9,005 nt of DNA, from positions 1-9,005 of the forward strand of contig CAKUCT010000067.1 in the NCBI GenBank assembly GCA_934643765.1. Direction: 5' to 3'. The position numbers and the translations under genes are program-made. This document shows, piece by piece, positions 1 to 6,829 of the stretch; position 1 is the stretch's first letter, and each line of letters begins with the position of its first letter. Below the pieces are notes generated by a model that worked only from the letters and a program-made list of their open reading frames with translations, did not search any database and was not told the DNA's origin. This stretch comes from an uncultured Oscillospiraceae bacterium. GTDB taxonomy: Bacteria; Bacillota; Clostridia; Oscillospirales; Oscillospiraceae.

Positions 1-591
1 GATCATGGCCTGCTTGGCCTGCGCGTGGAATTCGTTCGAGTCGGTGATGCCGGCCTCCCGGTCAATTCCCTTGCAGGAGAAGAGCACCTTGTCCACATGG
101 TAGCTGCCCAGATATTTTTCACATTGCCCGCCGACCAGGGCCAAAGACTCCGCCTTCAGCCGTCCGCCGGTCAGAAGAATGGTCCAGCCCTCAACGGTGG
201 CAAGCTCCACCACCAGCTCGACGGAGTTTGTGATAATGGTGAGATTTTTCTTTTCGCGCAGCTTCTTTGCCGCGTACAGCGCGGTGGAGCTGTCGTCAAT
301 CATCAGATGGTCTCCGTCGTCAACCAGACTGCACACAAGATCGCCGATGGAATTTTTATATTCGACGTTTGTCTTGCTGCGGATGGCGTGCGAGAGGTCT
401 GTTTTGGTGCTGTTGCCAAGGATAGCGCCGCCGTAGGTTTTCGTGGCGAAGCCCTCTTTTTCCAGCTTATCCAGATCACGTCGTATGGTTTCCTCCGTCA
501 CCTGATAGTGCGCGGCCAGTTCGCTGACCAGAACGCGCTGGTCGGTGCGGAGTTTGTTCAGAATTTCGTTTTTGCGCTCGATTGCCAGCAT
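1..591 (-). CDS. DeoR-family transcriptional regulator, N-terminal part
   Basis: A sugar-metabolism-type repressor cut by the left window edge: 197 residues are visible and the family is usually about 250-260 long. The ATG at 591 follows an AGGGAG ribosome binding site 8 nt upstream. Residues 1-57 form the DeoR winged helix-turn-helix: ERKNEILNKL, then VSELAAHYQVTEETIRRDL as recognition region, then the family's YGGA turn at 53-56. From about residue 75 the DeoRC sensor domain follows (ribose-5-phosphate-isomerase-like fold), with DDSSTA, LTGGRL and KGIDREAGITDSNE in the expected order. Members bind a phosphorylated sugar and release DNA. Here the ligand cannot be read. Such genes often precede a sugar kinase or PTS gene, which would lie off the left edge (inference). 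Autoregulation is likely, because paired direct repeats lie just downstream of its promoter's -10 box. Family is confident; target pathway is unknown. Confidence 0.93.
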   Translation of the reverse strand, partial: MLAIERKNEILNKLRTDQRVLVSELAAHYQVTEETIRRDLDKLEKEGFATKTYGGAILGNSTKTDLSHAIRSKTNVEYKNSIGDLVCSLVDDGDHLMIDDSSTALYAAKKLREKKNLTIITNSVELVVELATVEGWTILLTGGRLKAESLALVGGQCEKYLGSYHVDKVLFSCKGIDREAGITDSNEFHAQAKQAMI

Positions 592-614
592 GGTGTCCAC
601 TCCCTAACACAAGT

Positions 615-634
615 AATCCAACATAAATCAACAT
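615..634. promoter_or_regulatory. direct-repeat operator candidate, probably for DeoR autoregulation
   Basis: Two direct repeats, AATCCAACAT (615-624) and AATCAACAT (626-634), lie head to tail about one helical turn apart. They cover the predicted transcription start and first transcribed bases of the DeoR-family gene. Tandem short repeats are a common binding arrangement in DeoR-family regulators, so negative autoregulation is the simplest reading. The repeats are seen directly; the bound protein is inference. Confidence 0.5.
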
Positions 635-635
635 C

Positions 636-664
636 AGTATAGCACGCGCAGCTGGAAAAGGCAA
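636..664 (-). promoter_or_regulatory. sigma-A promoter of the DeoR-family gene
   Basis: On the minus strand a TTGCCT -35 box (659-664) is separated by exactly 17 nt from a TATACT -10 box (636-641). A TG one base before the -10 makes it an extended -10 promoter. Transcription would start near 628-630, giving a leader of about 38 nt ahead of the ATG at 591. Good match in both boxes and spacing; not experimentally shown. Confidence 0.75.
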
Positions 665-671
665 GGGGGCG

Positions 672-703
672 TTTTGTGTCCGGCGCGGCGCGGACGCACA
701 AAA
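672..703. repeat. GC-rich imperfect inverted repeat (hairpin) in the divergent gap
   Basis: TTTTGTG (672-678) pairs with CACAAAA (697-703). Inside it TCCG (679-682) pairs with CGGA (691-694) around the loop GCGCGGCG, with a 2-nt bulge at 695-696. No T-run follows on either strand, so it is not a canonical intrinsic terminator. It sits just upstream of the DeoR -35 box and well upstream of the MBOAT promoter, so it could be a regulator site or an insulating hairpin. Confidence 0.4.
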
Positions 704-779
704 TATGCCGTTTGCCGGAGGAAAAAATCAGAGGCTGGAAGCTGGGAAAAAATACTTCTGAAAAAAGACAAAAAATGTC

Positions 780-808
780 TTGAAAAAAAGAAATCGGTCT
801 GATAAATT
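780..808 (+). promoter_or_regulatory. probable promoter of the MBOAT-DHHW operon
   Basis: TTGAAA (780-785), a 17-nt spacer, then TAAATT (803-808) preceded by TG at 800-801, which gives an extended -10. Several A-tracts lie upstream (722-727, 747-752, 761-766, 770-775) and could act as an UP element. A small inverted repeat, AGACA (766-770) with TGTCT (776-780), abuts the -35. The -10 box matches only 4 of 6 consensus bases, so confidence is moderate. The leader to the ATG at 910 would be about 95 nt. Confidence 0.5.
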
Positions 809-909
809 AGTAGACGTTGGAAGTTATGTAAATTTTTTATGTCAATCAGTTTCGCGTGCCGGTTGCCGGGCATTCCGGCTGGCGGCGCGGTGTGCTGCGG
901 TGCTGGATT

Positions 910-2319
910 ATGCTTTTTTCAAGTTTATTGTTTCTATATTTGTTTTTACCCCTGTGTATGCTGCTGTATTTTCTGCAGCCGACGCTGAAAGGGAAGAATA
1001 TCGTCCTGATTGCAGCAAGTTTGCTGTTTTATGCCTGGGGCGAACCGGTTTACATATTCCTGATGCTCGCTGTGGCTGCGGTCAACTGGGGCTTCGGGCT
1101 GCTGCTGGAAAAAGATCCGAAGAAAATCTGGCTGATTCTATGTGTGGCGCTGGATCTTGGCTGCCTTGCCGTGTTCAAATACGCGGGGTTTCTGGTGGAA
1201 AACTGCAACGCGCTGTTTGGCGCGTCCATTCCGGTGCCGCAGATTTCGCTTCCGATCGGCATTTCTTTCTACACATTCCAGGCACTTTCCTATGTTGTGG
1301 ATGTCTACCGCAAAGATGTCGGCGCGCAGCGCTCGTATGCAAAGTTCCTGCTCTATGTGTCAATGTTCCCGCAGCTCATTGCGGGGCCGATTGTCCGCTA
1401 TGTGGATGTGGCGGCGCAGATCGAGTCGCGCGAATCGAGCGCGGAGGATATTTTCCGCGGCATGACGAGATTCTGCGTGGGCCTTGGAAAAAAGGTCCTG
1501 CTTGCCGATCACGTGGGCCAGGTGGCAGATCAGCTGCTCGGCGGCTCTTTTGCCGGGGCGACGACGCTTGGCATGTGGCTCGGGGCTTTGATGTACATGT
1601 TCCAGATCTATTTTGATTTTTCCGGCTATTCGGATATGGCTATCGGCATGGGCCGGATGTTCGGCTTCCACTACATGGAGAACTTCAAGTTGCCGTATAC
1701 GGCGAAGTCCATCACGGAATTCTGGCGGCGCTGGCACATTTCACTCAGCAGCTTCTTCCGGGATTATGTCTACATTCCGCTCGGCGGCAACCGGCGGCAT
1801 GTGTGGCTGAACCTGTTCGTCGTCTGGGCGCTGACGGGCCTGTGGCATGGGGCGAGCTGGAACTTTGTAATCTGGGGACTGTATTTCTTTGTGCTGCTGT
1901 GCGTCGAGCGGCTGCTCAAAAATCAGCTTCCGAAGATTCCGAAGCCCGTGCGCCATCTTGTGACGCTGCTGCTGATTTTAATCAGCTGGAACATTTTCTA
2001 TCATACGGATCTGGTGCGTCTTGGCGAGAGCTTCCGCATTCTTTTCGGCCTGTCCGGCGCTGGCTTCACGGCGCCAACGACCAATCTTCTGCTGCACAGC
2101 AATCTGCCGCTGATTCTGGTCTGTGTGATCGGCTGCACGGCCATCCCACAGTTTACCGGCAATGCCATCGGCCTTCTGTGCGCGGAAAAGCGGGAGGACG
2201 GCATAGGACACAAAATCTACGCGGCGCTGACGTTTGCGTTTGATCTGGCGCTGATCGCGGCGTCAACGATCAGCTTGGTCGGTTCAAGCTATCACGCGTT
2301 TTTGTATTTCCGCTTCTAG
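910..2319 (+). CDS. MBOAT-family O-acyltransferase, AlgI-like
   Basis: A polytopic membrane O-acyltransferase of 469 residues, close to the usual length of AlgI/PatA proteins. It takes an acyl group, normally acetyl, from a cytosolic donor and passes it across the membrane to an extracytoplasmic partner that modifies a glycan. Family signatures, numbered from the ATG at 910, are the opening MLFSSLLFLYLFLPL, DFSGYSDMAIG (236-246), FWRRWHISLSSFFRDYVYIP (271-290) and LTGLWHGASWNF (308-319). H313 in WHG matches the invariant MBOAT histidine. Hydrophobic segments run through the whole chain. The frame is open back to a GTG at 856, but the ATG at 910 gives the typical AlgI N-terminus and the upstream extension is not hydrophobic. 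Neither start has a good Shine-Dalgarno sequence, unlike every other gene here. The DHHW gene follows 12 nt after the stop. The substrate (wall polymer, exopolysaccharide or peptidoglycan) cannot be read. Confidence 0.92.
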   Translation: MLFSSLLFLYLFLPLCMLLYFLQPTLKGKNIVLIAASLLFYAWGEPVYIFLMLAVAAVNWGFGLLLEKDPKKIWLILCVALDLGCLAVFKYAGFLVENCNALFGASIPVPQISLPIGISFYTFQALSYVVDVYRKDVGAQRSYAKFLLYVSMFPQLIAGPIVRYVDVAAQIESRESSAEDIFRGMTRFCVGLGKKVLLADHVGQVADQLLGGSFAGATTLGMWLGALMYMFQIYFDFSGYSDMAIGMGRMFGFHYMENFKLPYTAKSITEFWRRWHISLSSFFRDYVYIPLGGNRRHVWLNLFVVWALTGLWHGASWNFVIWGLYFFVLLCVERLLKNQLPKIPKPVRHLVTLLLILISWNIFYHTDLVRLGESFRILFGLSGAGFTAPTTNLLLHSNLPLILVCVIGCTAIPQFTGNAIGLLCAEKREDGIGHKIYAALTFAFDLALIAASTISLVGSSYHAFLYFRF

Positions 2320-2323
2320 GAGG
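2317..2323 (+). promoter_or_regulatory. ribosome binding site of the DHHW gene, overlapping the MBOAT stop codon
   Basis: TAGGAGG contains the MBOAT stop codon TAG (2317-2319) and a full AGGAGG Shine-Dalgarno 8 nt before the ATG at 2332. Ribosomes finishing the MBOAT gene uncover this site, so the two proteins are probably translationally coupled. Confidence 0.8.
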
Positions 2324-2331
2324 GCGGGCAC

Positions 2332-3777
2332 ATGAAAAAAATCTACGCGACACTGGCGGGGGTTCTTCTGGCGCTGCTGCTGATTGTGGGGGCGGCTTCG
2401 CTCTTTACAACCGGGCAGGACGTCCAAAAACCGGCCTTTACAATCCAGGCGCTGCTGGACGGCAGCTTTATCAGTCAGCTGGAGACCTATTATACCGAGA
2501 CCTTTCCGCTGCGCCAGACGCTTCTGCAGGCGAACCGCTGGATGAATGGGTTCTACCATGCCTCGTCCGGCGGGGACAACATTCTGGTGCTGGACGGCAA
2601 CACGGGCGCCGAGCAGGGCGGCGAGTCGCTGGCCCGGCAGGAATATGAGCAAAACAGGCAGACGCTTGAAAATGAGCAGGACGAAGCCCAGCAGGCTGCA
2701 GGTCCGGCGGAAATCTCGGATGCAAGTACCGGTTCCAAGACCGATGCGCCGCAGAATCCCCAGAGCGATCAGACAGGCGGCGAGGATACCCAGACGCCGG
2801 ATGATGCGCCGCAAGACACGCTGCCGGAGCTTGATAACCCCGATCTTTCGGAGGCGCAGTACGCGGGAAATGTCGTGATTGTCGGATACCGCGCAATGGA
2901 GATTCCGACGGCGACCAATTCTGTCATTGAGAGCTATGCGCAGACCGTCAACGCGCTGAGTGACGCACTGGGAAGCGATGTGCGCACCATCAGCCTCGTC
3001 ACGCCGAACGGCGGCGAGTTCTACTCGCCGGAGAGCATGCACACGGGGCTCAATTCGCAGAAGGACATGATCGACTACTGCTACAGTCAGATGAAGAAAG
3101 ACATTATCACGGTCGATGCCTACAGCGCGCTGCGGGCCCATACGGATGAGTATATCTTCTTCCGGACCGATCACCACTGGACGCAGCTCGGCGCGTATTA
3201 CGCCTACACAGCCTTCTGTGAGGCGGCGGGCTTTGAGGCCGTGCCGCTGGAGGATTTTGAGACCGGGCGCTATGACCGCTTTGTCGGCTCCATGTACACC
3301 TTCACGGCCAACTACCCGCAGAGCCAGACGCTGCTTGATAACCCGGACTATCTGGAGTATTATCTTCCGATTGCGACCACGCACGCAACATATTATACCG
3401 ACGGCAATCTGCAGGACGGCGTGCCTGTGAGCGTTGTCTATCAGCATCTGGACGCGTCGGTCACCAACAAGTATCAGTGCTTCATCGGCGGCGATACGCC
3501 GGTGTGCGTCATTGAAACGGACGTGGAGGGGCCGGTGTGCCTGATGCTCAAGGAGTCCTACGGCAACGCGTTCGCTCCGTTTTTGACGAGCCATTACAGC
3601 AAGATCATCGTCGTTGACCCGCGCGAGTTCAACCGCGACGGAAAGCCGTCTCTCGATCTGACGGCGTTTGCCAAGGAACAGGGCGTCAACGATCTGCTGG
3701 TGCTGAATTATCCCTATATGATCAATAACTCGTATTACATCGCCTGGCTCGGCCGTCTCGTGGGCTATTCCTCGTAA
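2332..3777 (+). CDS. DHHW-family protein (AlgX/AlgJ-like SGNH acyltransferase partner)
   Basis: A 481-residue exported protein, probably anchored by an N-terminal helix (about residues 5-27, after MKK). It belongs to the DHHW group related to AlgX/AlgJ, which acts outside the membrane and moves acyl groups supplied by an MBOAT protein onto a polysaccharide. The motif RTDHHWTQLG has D280, H281, H282 and W283, matching the Asp-x-His pair of the family's SGNH triad. S409 in LMLKESYGNAFAPF is the likely nucleophile. The family's N-terminal part (ETYYTETFPLR, about 51-61) is followed by DNILVLDG. The fold then breaks off for a Gln/Asp/Glu/Pro-rich, low-complexity stretch at about 91-177 and resumes at YAGNVVIVGYRAME. 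That insert looks disordered and is unusually long. The gene lies directly behind the MBOAT gene with coupled translation and ends about 100 nt before a strong terminator, so the operon has two genes. Acceptor glycan unknown. Confidence 0.9.
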   Translation: MKKIYATLAGVLLALLLIVGAASLFTTGQDVQKPAFTIQALLDGSFISQLETYYTETFPLRQTLLQANRWMNGFYHASSGGDNILVLDGNTGAEQGGESLARQEYEQNRQTLENEQDEAQQAAGPAEISDASTGSKTDAPQNPQSDQTGGEDTQTPDDAPQDTLPELDNPDLSEAQYAGNVVIVGYRAMEIPTATNSVIESYAQTVNALSDALGSDVRTISLVTPNGGEFYSPESMHTGLNSQKDMIDYCYSQMKKDIITVDAYSALRAHTDEYIFFRTDHHWTQLGAYYAYTAFCEAAGFEAVPLEDFETGRYDRFVGSMYTFTANYPQSQTLLDNPDYLEYYLPIATTHATYYTDGNLQDGVPVSVVYQHLDASVTNKYQCFIGGDTPVCVIETDVEGPVCLMLKESYGNAFAPFLTSHYSKIIVVDPREFNRDGKPSLDLTAFAKEQGVNDLLVLNYPYMINNSYYIAWLGRLVGYSS

Positions 3778-3877
3778 AGCAAACACACGCGTAACCTTTG
3801 TTTCAGAGAGCTACGCAGAGTTTTACGCCTGCAGCGAAGTGCAGACCTATTATTAAAAAGCGATTGTTTTTTTGATA
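3778..3877 (+). other. 3' untranslated stretch behind the DHHW gene
   Basis: About 100 nt between the DHHW stop and the terminator. It holds an inverted repeat GCGTAA (3789-3794) with TTACGC (3823-3828), a small CTGCA/TGCAG hairpin near 3829-3844, and AAAAAGCGATTG (3855-3866), which recurs at 8452-8463. In the +1 frame relative to the DHHW gene it reads VTFVSESYAEFYACSEV and ends in TAA at about 3854-3856. No start codon or ribosome binding site goes with it, so I do not call a gene. Confidence 0.45.
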
Positions 3878-3911
3878 AAAAATCCCGGTACCGATCGGTA
3901 CCGGGATTTTT
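3878..3911. terminator. bidirectional intrinsic terminator, perfect 34-bp palindrome
   Basis: AAAAATCCCGGTACC (3878-3892) pairs without mismatch with GGTACCGGGATTTTT (3897-3911) around GATC, itself self-complementary, so the whole site is one perfect palindrome. On the plus strand it ends in five T; on the minus strand the T-run is six. The plus-strand operon ends about 100 nt before it, and the minus-strand kinase stop codon (3913-3915) lies 1 nt beyond it. It can therefore terminate both converging transcripts. Confidence 0.93.
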
Positions 3912-3912
3912 G

Positions 3913-6639
3913 TTAAGATTCTCGGACGTTGAAGTCCTTTGTGGTGACAAGCTTGTTGTTGAAGTAGATCTCAAAGGTGTACGTGCCGGCCTTCTGCGGC
4001 GTGCGCGGGAAGGCGCCGACGAACAGGTCCTTTTCCCACATGGTGTTCCACGTATGCTCGCTCTCGTCGAAGTCGACGAGCTTTCCGTCTGCGTCGCGGA
4101 TGACGAGCATCACGTCAACCGTATCCGTAGGCGCGGTGTCGAGTGTGGAGATCGTCTCCAGCGCGAAGGCGATGCCTTCATCCGGCGTGTAGTAATTGTT
4201 GCGCGCGGTAGAAAGGCTCGTGCTGGTCAGCGTGTCGACGTTCGTGGGCTTCAGGAAGAAACCGAGATACACATTGCCGAAGCCGTGCTCGGTATATTTG
4301 TCTGTCACGGCGGGGGAATGATACGTTACCTTTGTGTCGCCCTCCAGCTTATCGCCGCTCTTGAGCGCAATGGTGAAGGTGTAGTCCGCGTCCGGAACCA
4401 ATGTGCCAAGCGGCAGATTCAGGGGCGCCTCCTCCGCTTCCGGAAGCGTGATGGTCTGATCGACACCCGCAATCTTGGCTTCCACCGTCCAGCCGGGCTC
4501 CGCCGGGTCAACCTCGCATGTCCAATCCAGCACCAGCTGATCGTCCTTGACCTCGGCGGTGAAGGCGGAGAGCTTTGTGATGTTGGGGGTAATGGTGGTC
4601 GATACGCTCTGGAGCATGGTGGGTGTGGAGATGATGATCTCATACGTTTCGCCCGGCGTCAGACCCTCAAAGGTGACAGAGGGCGTCGAGACGACCTGCG
4701 TGTCGGAATATCCGTCCGGGCCGGAGATGGAAACTGTCCAGCTCTCGGGCGCGTCGCCTTCGATGGTCCAGGAGAGAATGGCGGACGAGCTTGAAATCGC
4801 AACAGACAGCGGCGGGACGATCGTCACGGTCGGAACCGTGGAGAAGGTTGTGGCTGTCATGCCGATGAGCTTTGTGTTCTCCGGCGACTGCAGCTCAAAG
4901 GTGTATTCCGTATCGGACTGCAGGCCGGCAATGACGGTGCTGTGGCCGGAGAAGGTCGCCGTCTGCGGCTCGATGCCGTCTGCGTAATAGCTGACGGTCC
5001 ACACGCCGGGGTCGGGTCCGTCGAGGATGATGAGATTGAGCTCGGCCTGCGTGACGGAGACGGGCGTCGCCGTGAGGCTCAGAATTTCGGTCTGGGCGAG
5101 CGTCGTTGCCATGATGGAGTAGTTGCCGGTCGGCTTTTCGCCGTTCTGCGGCTCGACGGTCACGGTGTACTGTGTGCCCGGCACGAGGCCAGAGAAGGTG
5201 ATATCGGTGTTTGCCTGATAGCTCTGATGGAACGTATTTCCGTAGGTGTCGGAGCAGACCATCATGAAGCTGCCGGCCTTTTCGCCGGAGTCCACCTGGA
5301 TGGTCAGATAATCCGTTCCGGTGTCCACAAGGGTGATGTCGTTGATGTGGATGTTGCTCGGCGCAATGATGAAGAAATACACAGCCGCGCCGATACCGGC
5401 CAGAAGCAGCAGACAGCACAGCGCAATCGGCAGCCAGCGGTTTTTCCTGCGGCGTTTTTTGGGCGCATCCGTCTCGTCGAGCGGCGCGTCGTCCTCGTCG
5501 TCCGGCTCCAGAGAACCGGAAATGCCGTAGCCGTCTTTGTCCTTTTGTTCAGCTTTGTGCACCGAGTCGATGAGCGAATTGAGCATCTGCGTGTCCGGCG
5601 AGAAGTTTTCCTTGAAATCCTCCGGCATGGCCTCGGTGTCTGCAAACTGGACAGGCTCTACCTCTTCTTCCAGATTCGGATCAACCGGCTCATGTTCGCC
5701 CGCAATCGGCGGGACGATGAGCGTGTCGTCAACCTGGTTGCGCTTCATGTACTCGACCAGCGCGTCCTTGAGCTCCTGCGGCGTCTGATACCGGTCTTCG
5801 GGCTTGAAGGCGCAGGCTTTGAGGATGATTTCGGAAATCTCATAGTCCGCGTACATCGGCACCGGCAGCGCCTCACCTGTGATGCGGCGGCGGTCGGCCG
5901 CCTTGGCGGACGTGTTCTCGTCTTCAAATGGCGCGTGGTTGCCATTGAAAATCCGGTAGAGAATCAGACCCACGGAGTAGATATCCGTCGTCGGCTCAAT
6001 GCTTCCGAGCAGACTGAACAGCTCCGGCGCGGAGTACGAACTGAGCATGTTCTCCGGGATGGAGCAGTATTTGAGCTCCTCGATTTTCGCGATGCCAAGA
6101 TCGCCCAGCAGGAAGTGCCCCTGCGCGCTGAGATAGATGTTCGACGGCTTGACGTCGCGGTGGATGAGCCCGGCCTGCCGCAAATCGAGCAGCGCGCTGC
6201 AAAGATCCATCGCCAGATTGACCGCGCAAAGGCGCGTCATGGCGTTGTCATTGAGATAATCGACCAGCGTTTTGCGGTGCTCTGCGAGCAGATACATATC
6301 GTAGCCGACGCCGTCTTCCTTCGGCGCGATCTGATAGCTGCGGAAGCAGTCGAGATTCGGGCTTGACGAGAGGGTTTCCAGCGTGGAAAGCTCGGTCTGA
6401 TAATCGGAGACCACCTGCTCATAATATTTCTGCGCGTCTTCCTTTGTGGCGGCTGCGCCGGTGAACATCAGCGCGTCGACCTGTTTTTGCGACTCCGGAA
6501 CGGAGATGTGCTTGAGAATGTATGTCTGTCCGCTTTTCGTGCTTTTGACGACATAAACTGCGGCTGCGCCCCGGACGCTCAGGCATTCGACCACCTCCAT
6601 ATTGGAAAGCAGCGGTGAGATTAGCTTGAGTTCGGCCAA
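3913..6639 (-). CDS. receptor-like Ser/Thr protein kinase with extracellular FN3-like repeats
   Basis: A 908-residue single-pass kinase of the bacterial Hanks type. The start is TTG at 6639, set by an AAGGAGG site 8 nt upstream; no in-frame ATG lies near. Kinase domain about 13-297: ATP-binding Lys K43 (YILKHIS), a helix-C Glu near 83-88, catalytic HRDVKPSN with D162 and N167, DLG with D180, APE at 204-206, TDIYSVG with D219, and DRYQTPQEL with R283. The glycine-rich loop is degenerate (SVRGAAAVY), but all core catalytic residues are present, so activity is expected. An acidic linker (about 300-393) leads to KKRRRKNR and a transmembrane helix (about 402-425). Outside lie four FN3-like domains (about 430-513, 516-600, 602-685, 687-775), recognised by repeated WTV strands and GLxPGxxY turns. 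A C-terminal beta-rich domain (776-908) of unrecognised family follows. The FN3 part probably senses or binds a wall or extracellular ligand (inference). It is divergent from the zinc-ribbon/BIG2 gene. Confidence 0.93.
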   Translation of the reverse strand: MAELKLISPLLSNMEVVECLSVRGAAAVYVVKSTKSGQTYILKHISVPESQKQVDALMFTGAAATKEDAQKYYEQVVSDYQTELSTLETLSSSPNLDCFRSYQIAPKEDGVGYDMYLLAEHRKTLVDYLNDNAMTRLCAVNLAMDLCSALLDLRQAGLIHRDVKPSNIYLSAQGHFLLGDLGIAKIEELKYCSIPENMLSSYSAPELFSLLGSIEPTTDIYSVGLILYRIFNGNHAPFEDENTSAKAADRRRITGEALPVPMYADYEISEIILKACAFKPEDRYQTPQELKDALVEYMKRNQVDDTLIVPPIAGEHEPVDPNLEEEVEPVQFADTEAMPEDFKENFSPDTQMLNSLIDSVHKAEQKDKDGYGISGSLEPDDEDDAPLDETDAPKKRRRKNRWLPIALCCLLLLAGIGAAVYFFIIAPSNIHINDITLVDTGTDYLTIQVDSGEKAGSFMMVCSDTYGNTFHQSYQANTDITFSGLVPGTQYTVTVEPQNGEKPTGNYSIMATTLAQTEILSLTATPVSVTQAELNLIILDGPDPGVWTVSYYADGIEPQTATFSGHSTVIAGLQSDTEYTFELQSPENTKLIGMTATTFSTVPTVTIVPPLSVAISSSSAILSWTIEGDAPESWTVSISGPDGYSDTQVVSTPSVTFEGLTPGETYEIIISTPTMLQSVSTTITPNITKLSAFTAEVKDDQLVLDWTCEVDPAEPGWTVEAKIAGVDQTITLPEAEEAPLNLPLGTLVPDADYTFTIALKSGDKLEGDTKVTYHSPAVTDKYTEHGFGNVYLGFFLKPTNVDTLTSTSLSTARNNYYTPDEGIAFALETISTLDTAPTDTVDVMLVIRDADGKLVDFDESEHTWNTMWEKDLFVGAFPRTPQKAGTYTFEIYFNNKLVTTKDFNVRES

Positions 6640-6654
6640 ATGTTTCGCCTCCTT
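6640..6654 (-). promoter_or_regulatory. ribosome binding site that fixes the TTG start of the kinase
   Basis: Read on the minus strand, AAGGAGG (6654 to 6648) is followed by 8 nt and TTG (6639-6637). An ATG at 6659 is out of frame and lies upstream of the Shine-Dalgarno. The site therefore supports a TTG start, which may limit kinase expression. Confidence 0.8.
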
Positions 6655-6669
6655 TTCATACGTCTTCTT

Positions 6670-6698
6670 ATTTTAAGCGATTTTGGCTGAAAATGCAA
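6670..6698 (-). promoter_or_regulatory. sigma-A promoter of the kinase gene
   Basis: On the minus strand TTGCAT (6693-6698) and TAAAAT (6670-6675) are separated by exactly 17 nt. Transcription would start near 6663, leaving a short leader of about 24 nt with the AAGGAGG site. The spacer holds the octamer AAGCGATT (plus strand 6675-6682), which recurs in two other gaps. Confidence 0.75.
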
Positions 6699-6720
6699 TA
6701 CAAGATATTGTAGGATGGGG

Positions 6721-6749
6721 TTGGAATTTGATGCAAATTGTGTTATGAT
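6721..6749 (+). promoter_or_regulatory. sigma-A promoter of the zinc-ribbon/BIG2 gene
   Basis: TTGGAA (6721-6726), a 17-nt spacer, then TATGAT (6744-6749) preceded by TG at 6741-6742, an extended -10. Transcription would start near 6756, with a leader of about 74 nt. This promoter and the kinase promoter lie back to back, with -35 boxes only about 22 bp apart, so one regulator could control both. Confidence 0.75.
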
Positions 6750-6829
6750 AACAAATACTCGGGCGGCAGATGCCGCAACAAAACCGCGCAGCAGCATTTT
6801 TGCCGCGCAAAGGACAACGGAGGTTCTCC

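Noticed and set aside
780..1616. 278-codon plus-strand open frame overlapping the MBOAT start
   Set aside because: Cys/Arg-rich translation typical of an out-of-frame reading. The MBOAT frame has the family motifs.
2284..3786. 500-codon minus-strand open frame opposite the DHHW gene
   Set aside because: Arg/Val/Leu-rich translation without domains, no ribosome binding site, and exactly antisense to a gene with clear family motifs. GC-rich third positions keep the opposite strand open.
3910..4794. 294-codon plus-strand frame starting in the terminator
   Set aside because: Antisense to the kinase C-terminus with no ribosome binding site or domain.
4300..5350. FN3-like repeats as possible recent DNA tandem duplication
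   Set aside because: The domains are alike in protein pattern only. I see no long nucleotide identity between them, so they are old, diverged repeats.
4942..6366. 474-codon plus-strand open frame opposite the kinase
   Set aside because: Antisense shadow of the kinase and FN3 coding sequence. Composition is Arg/Val-rich and no fold or motif is visible.
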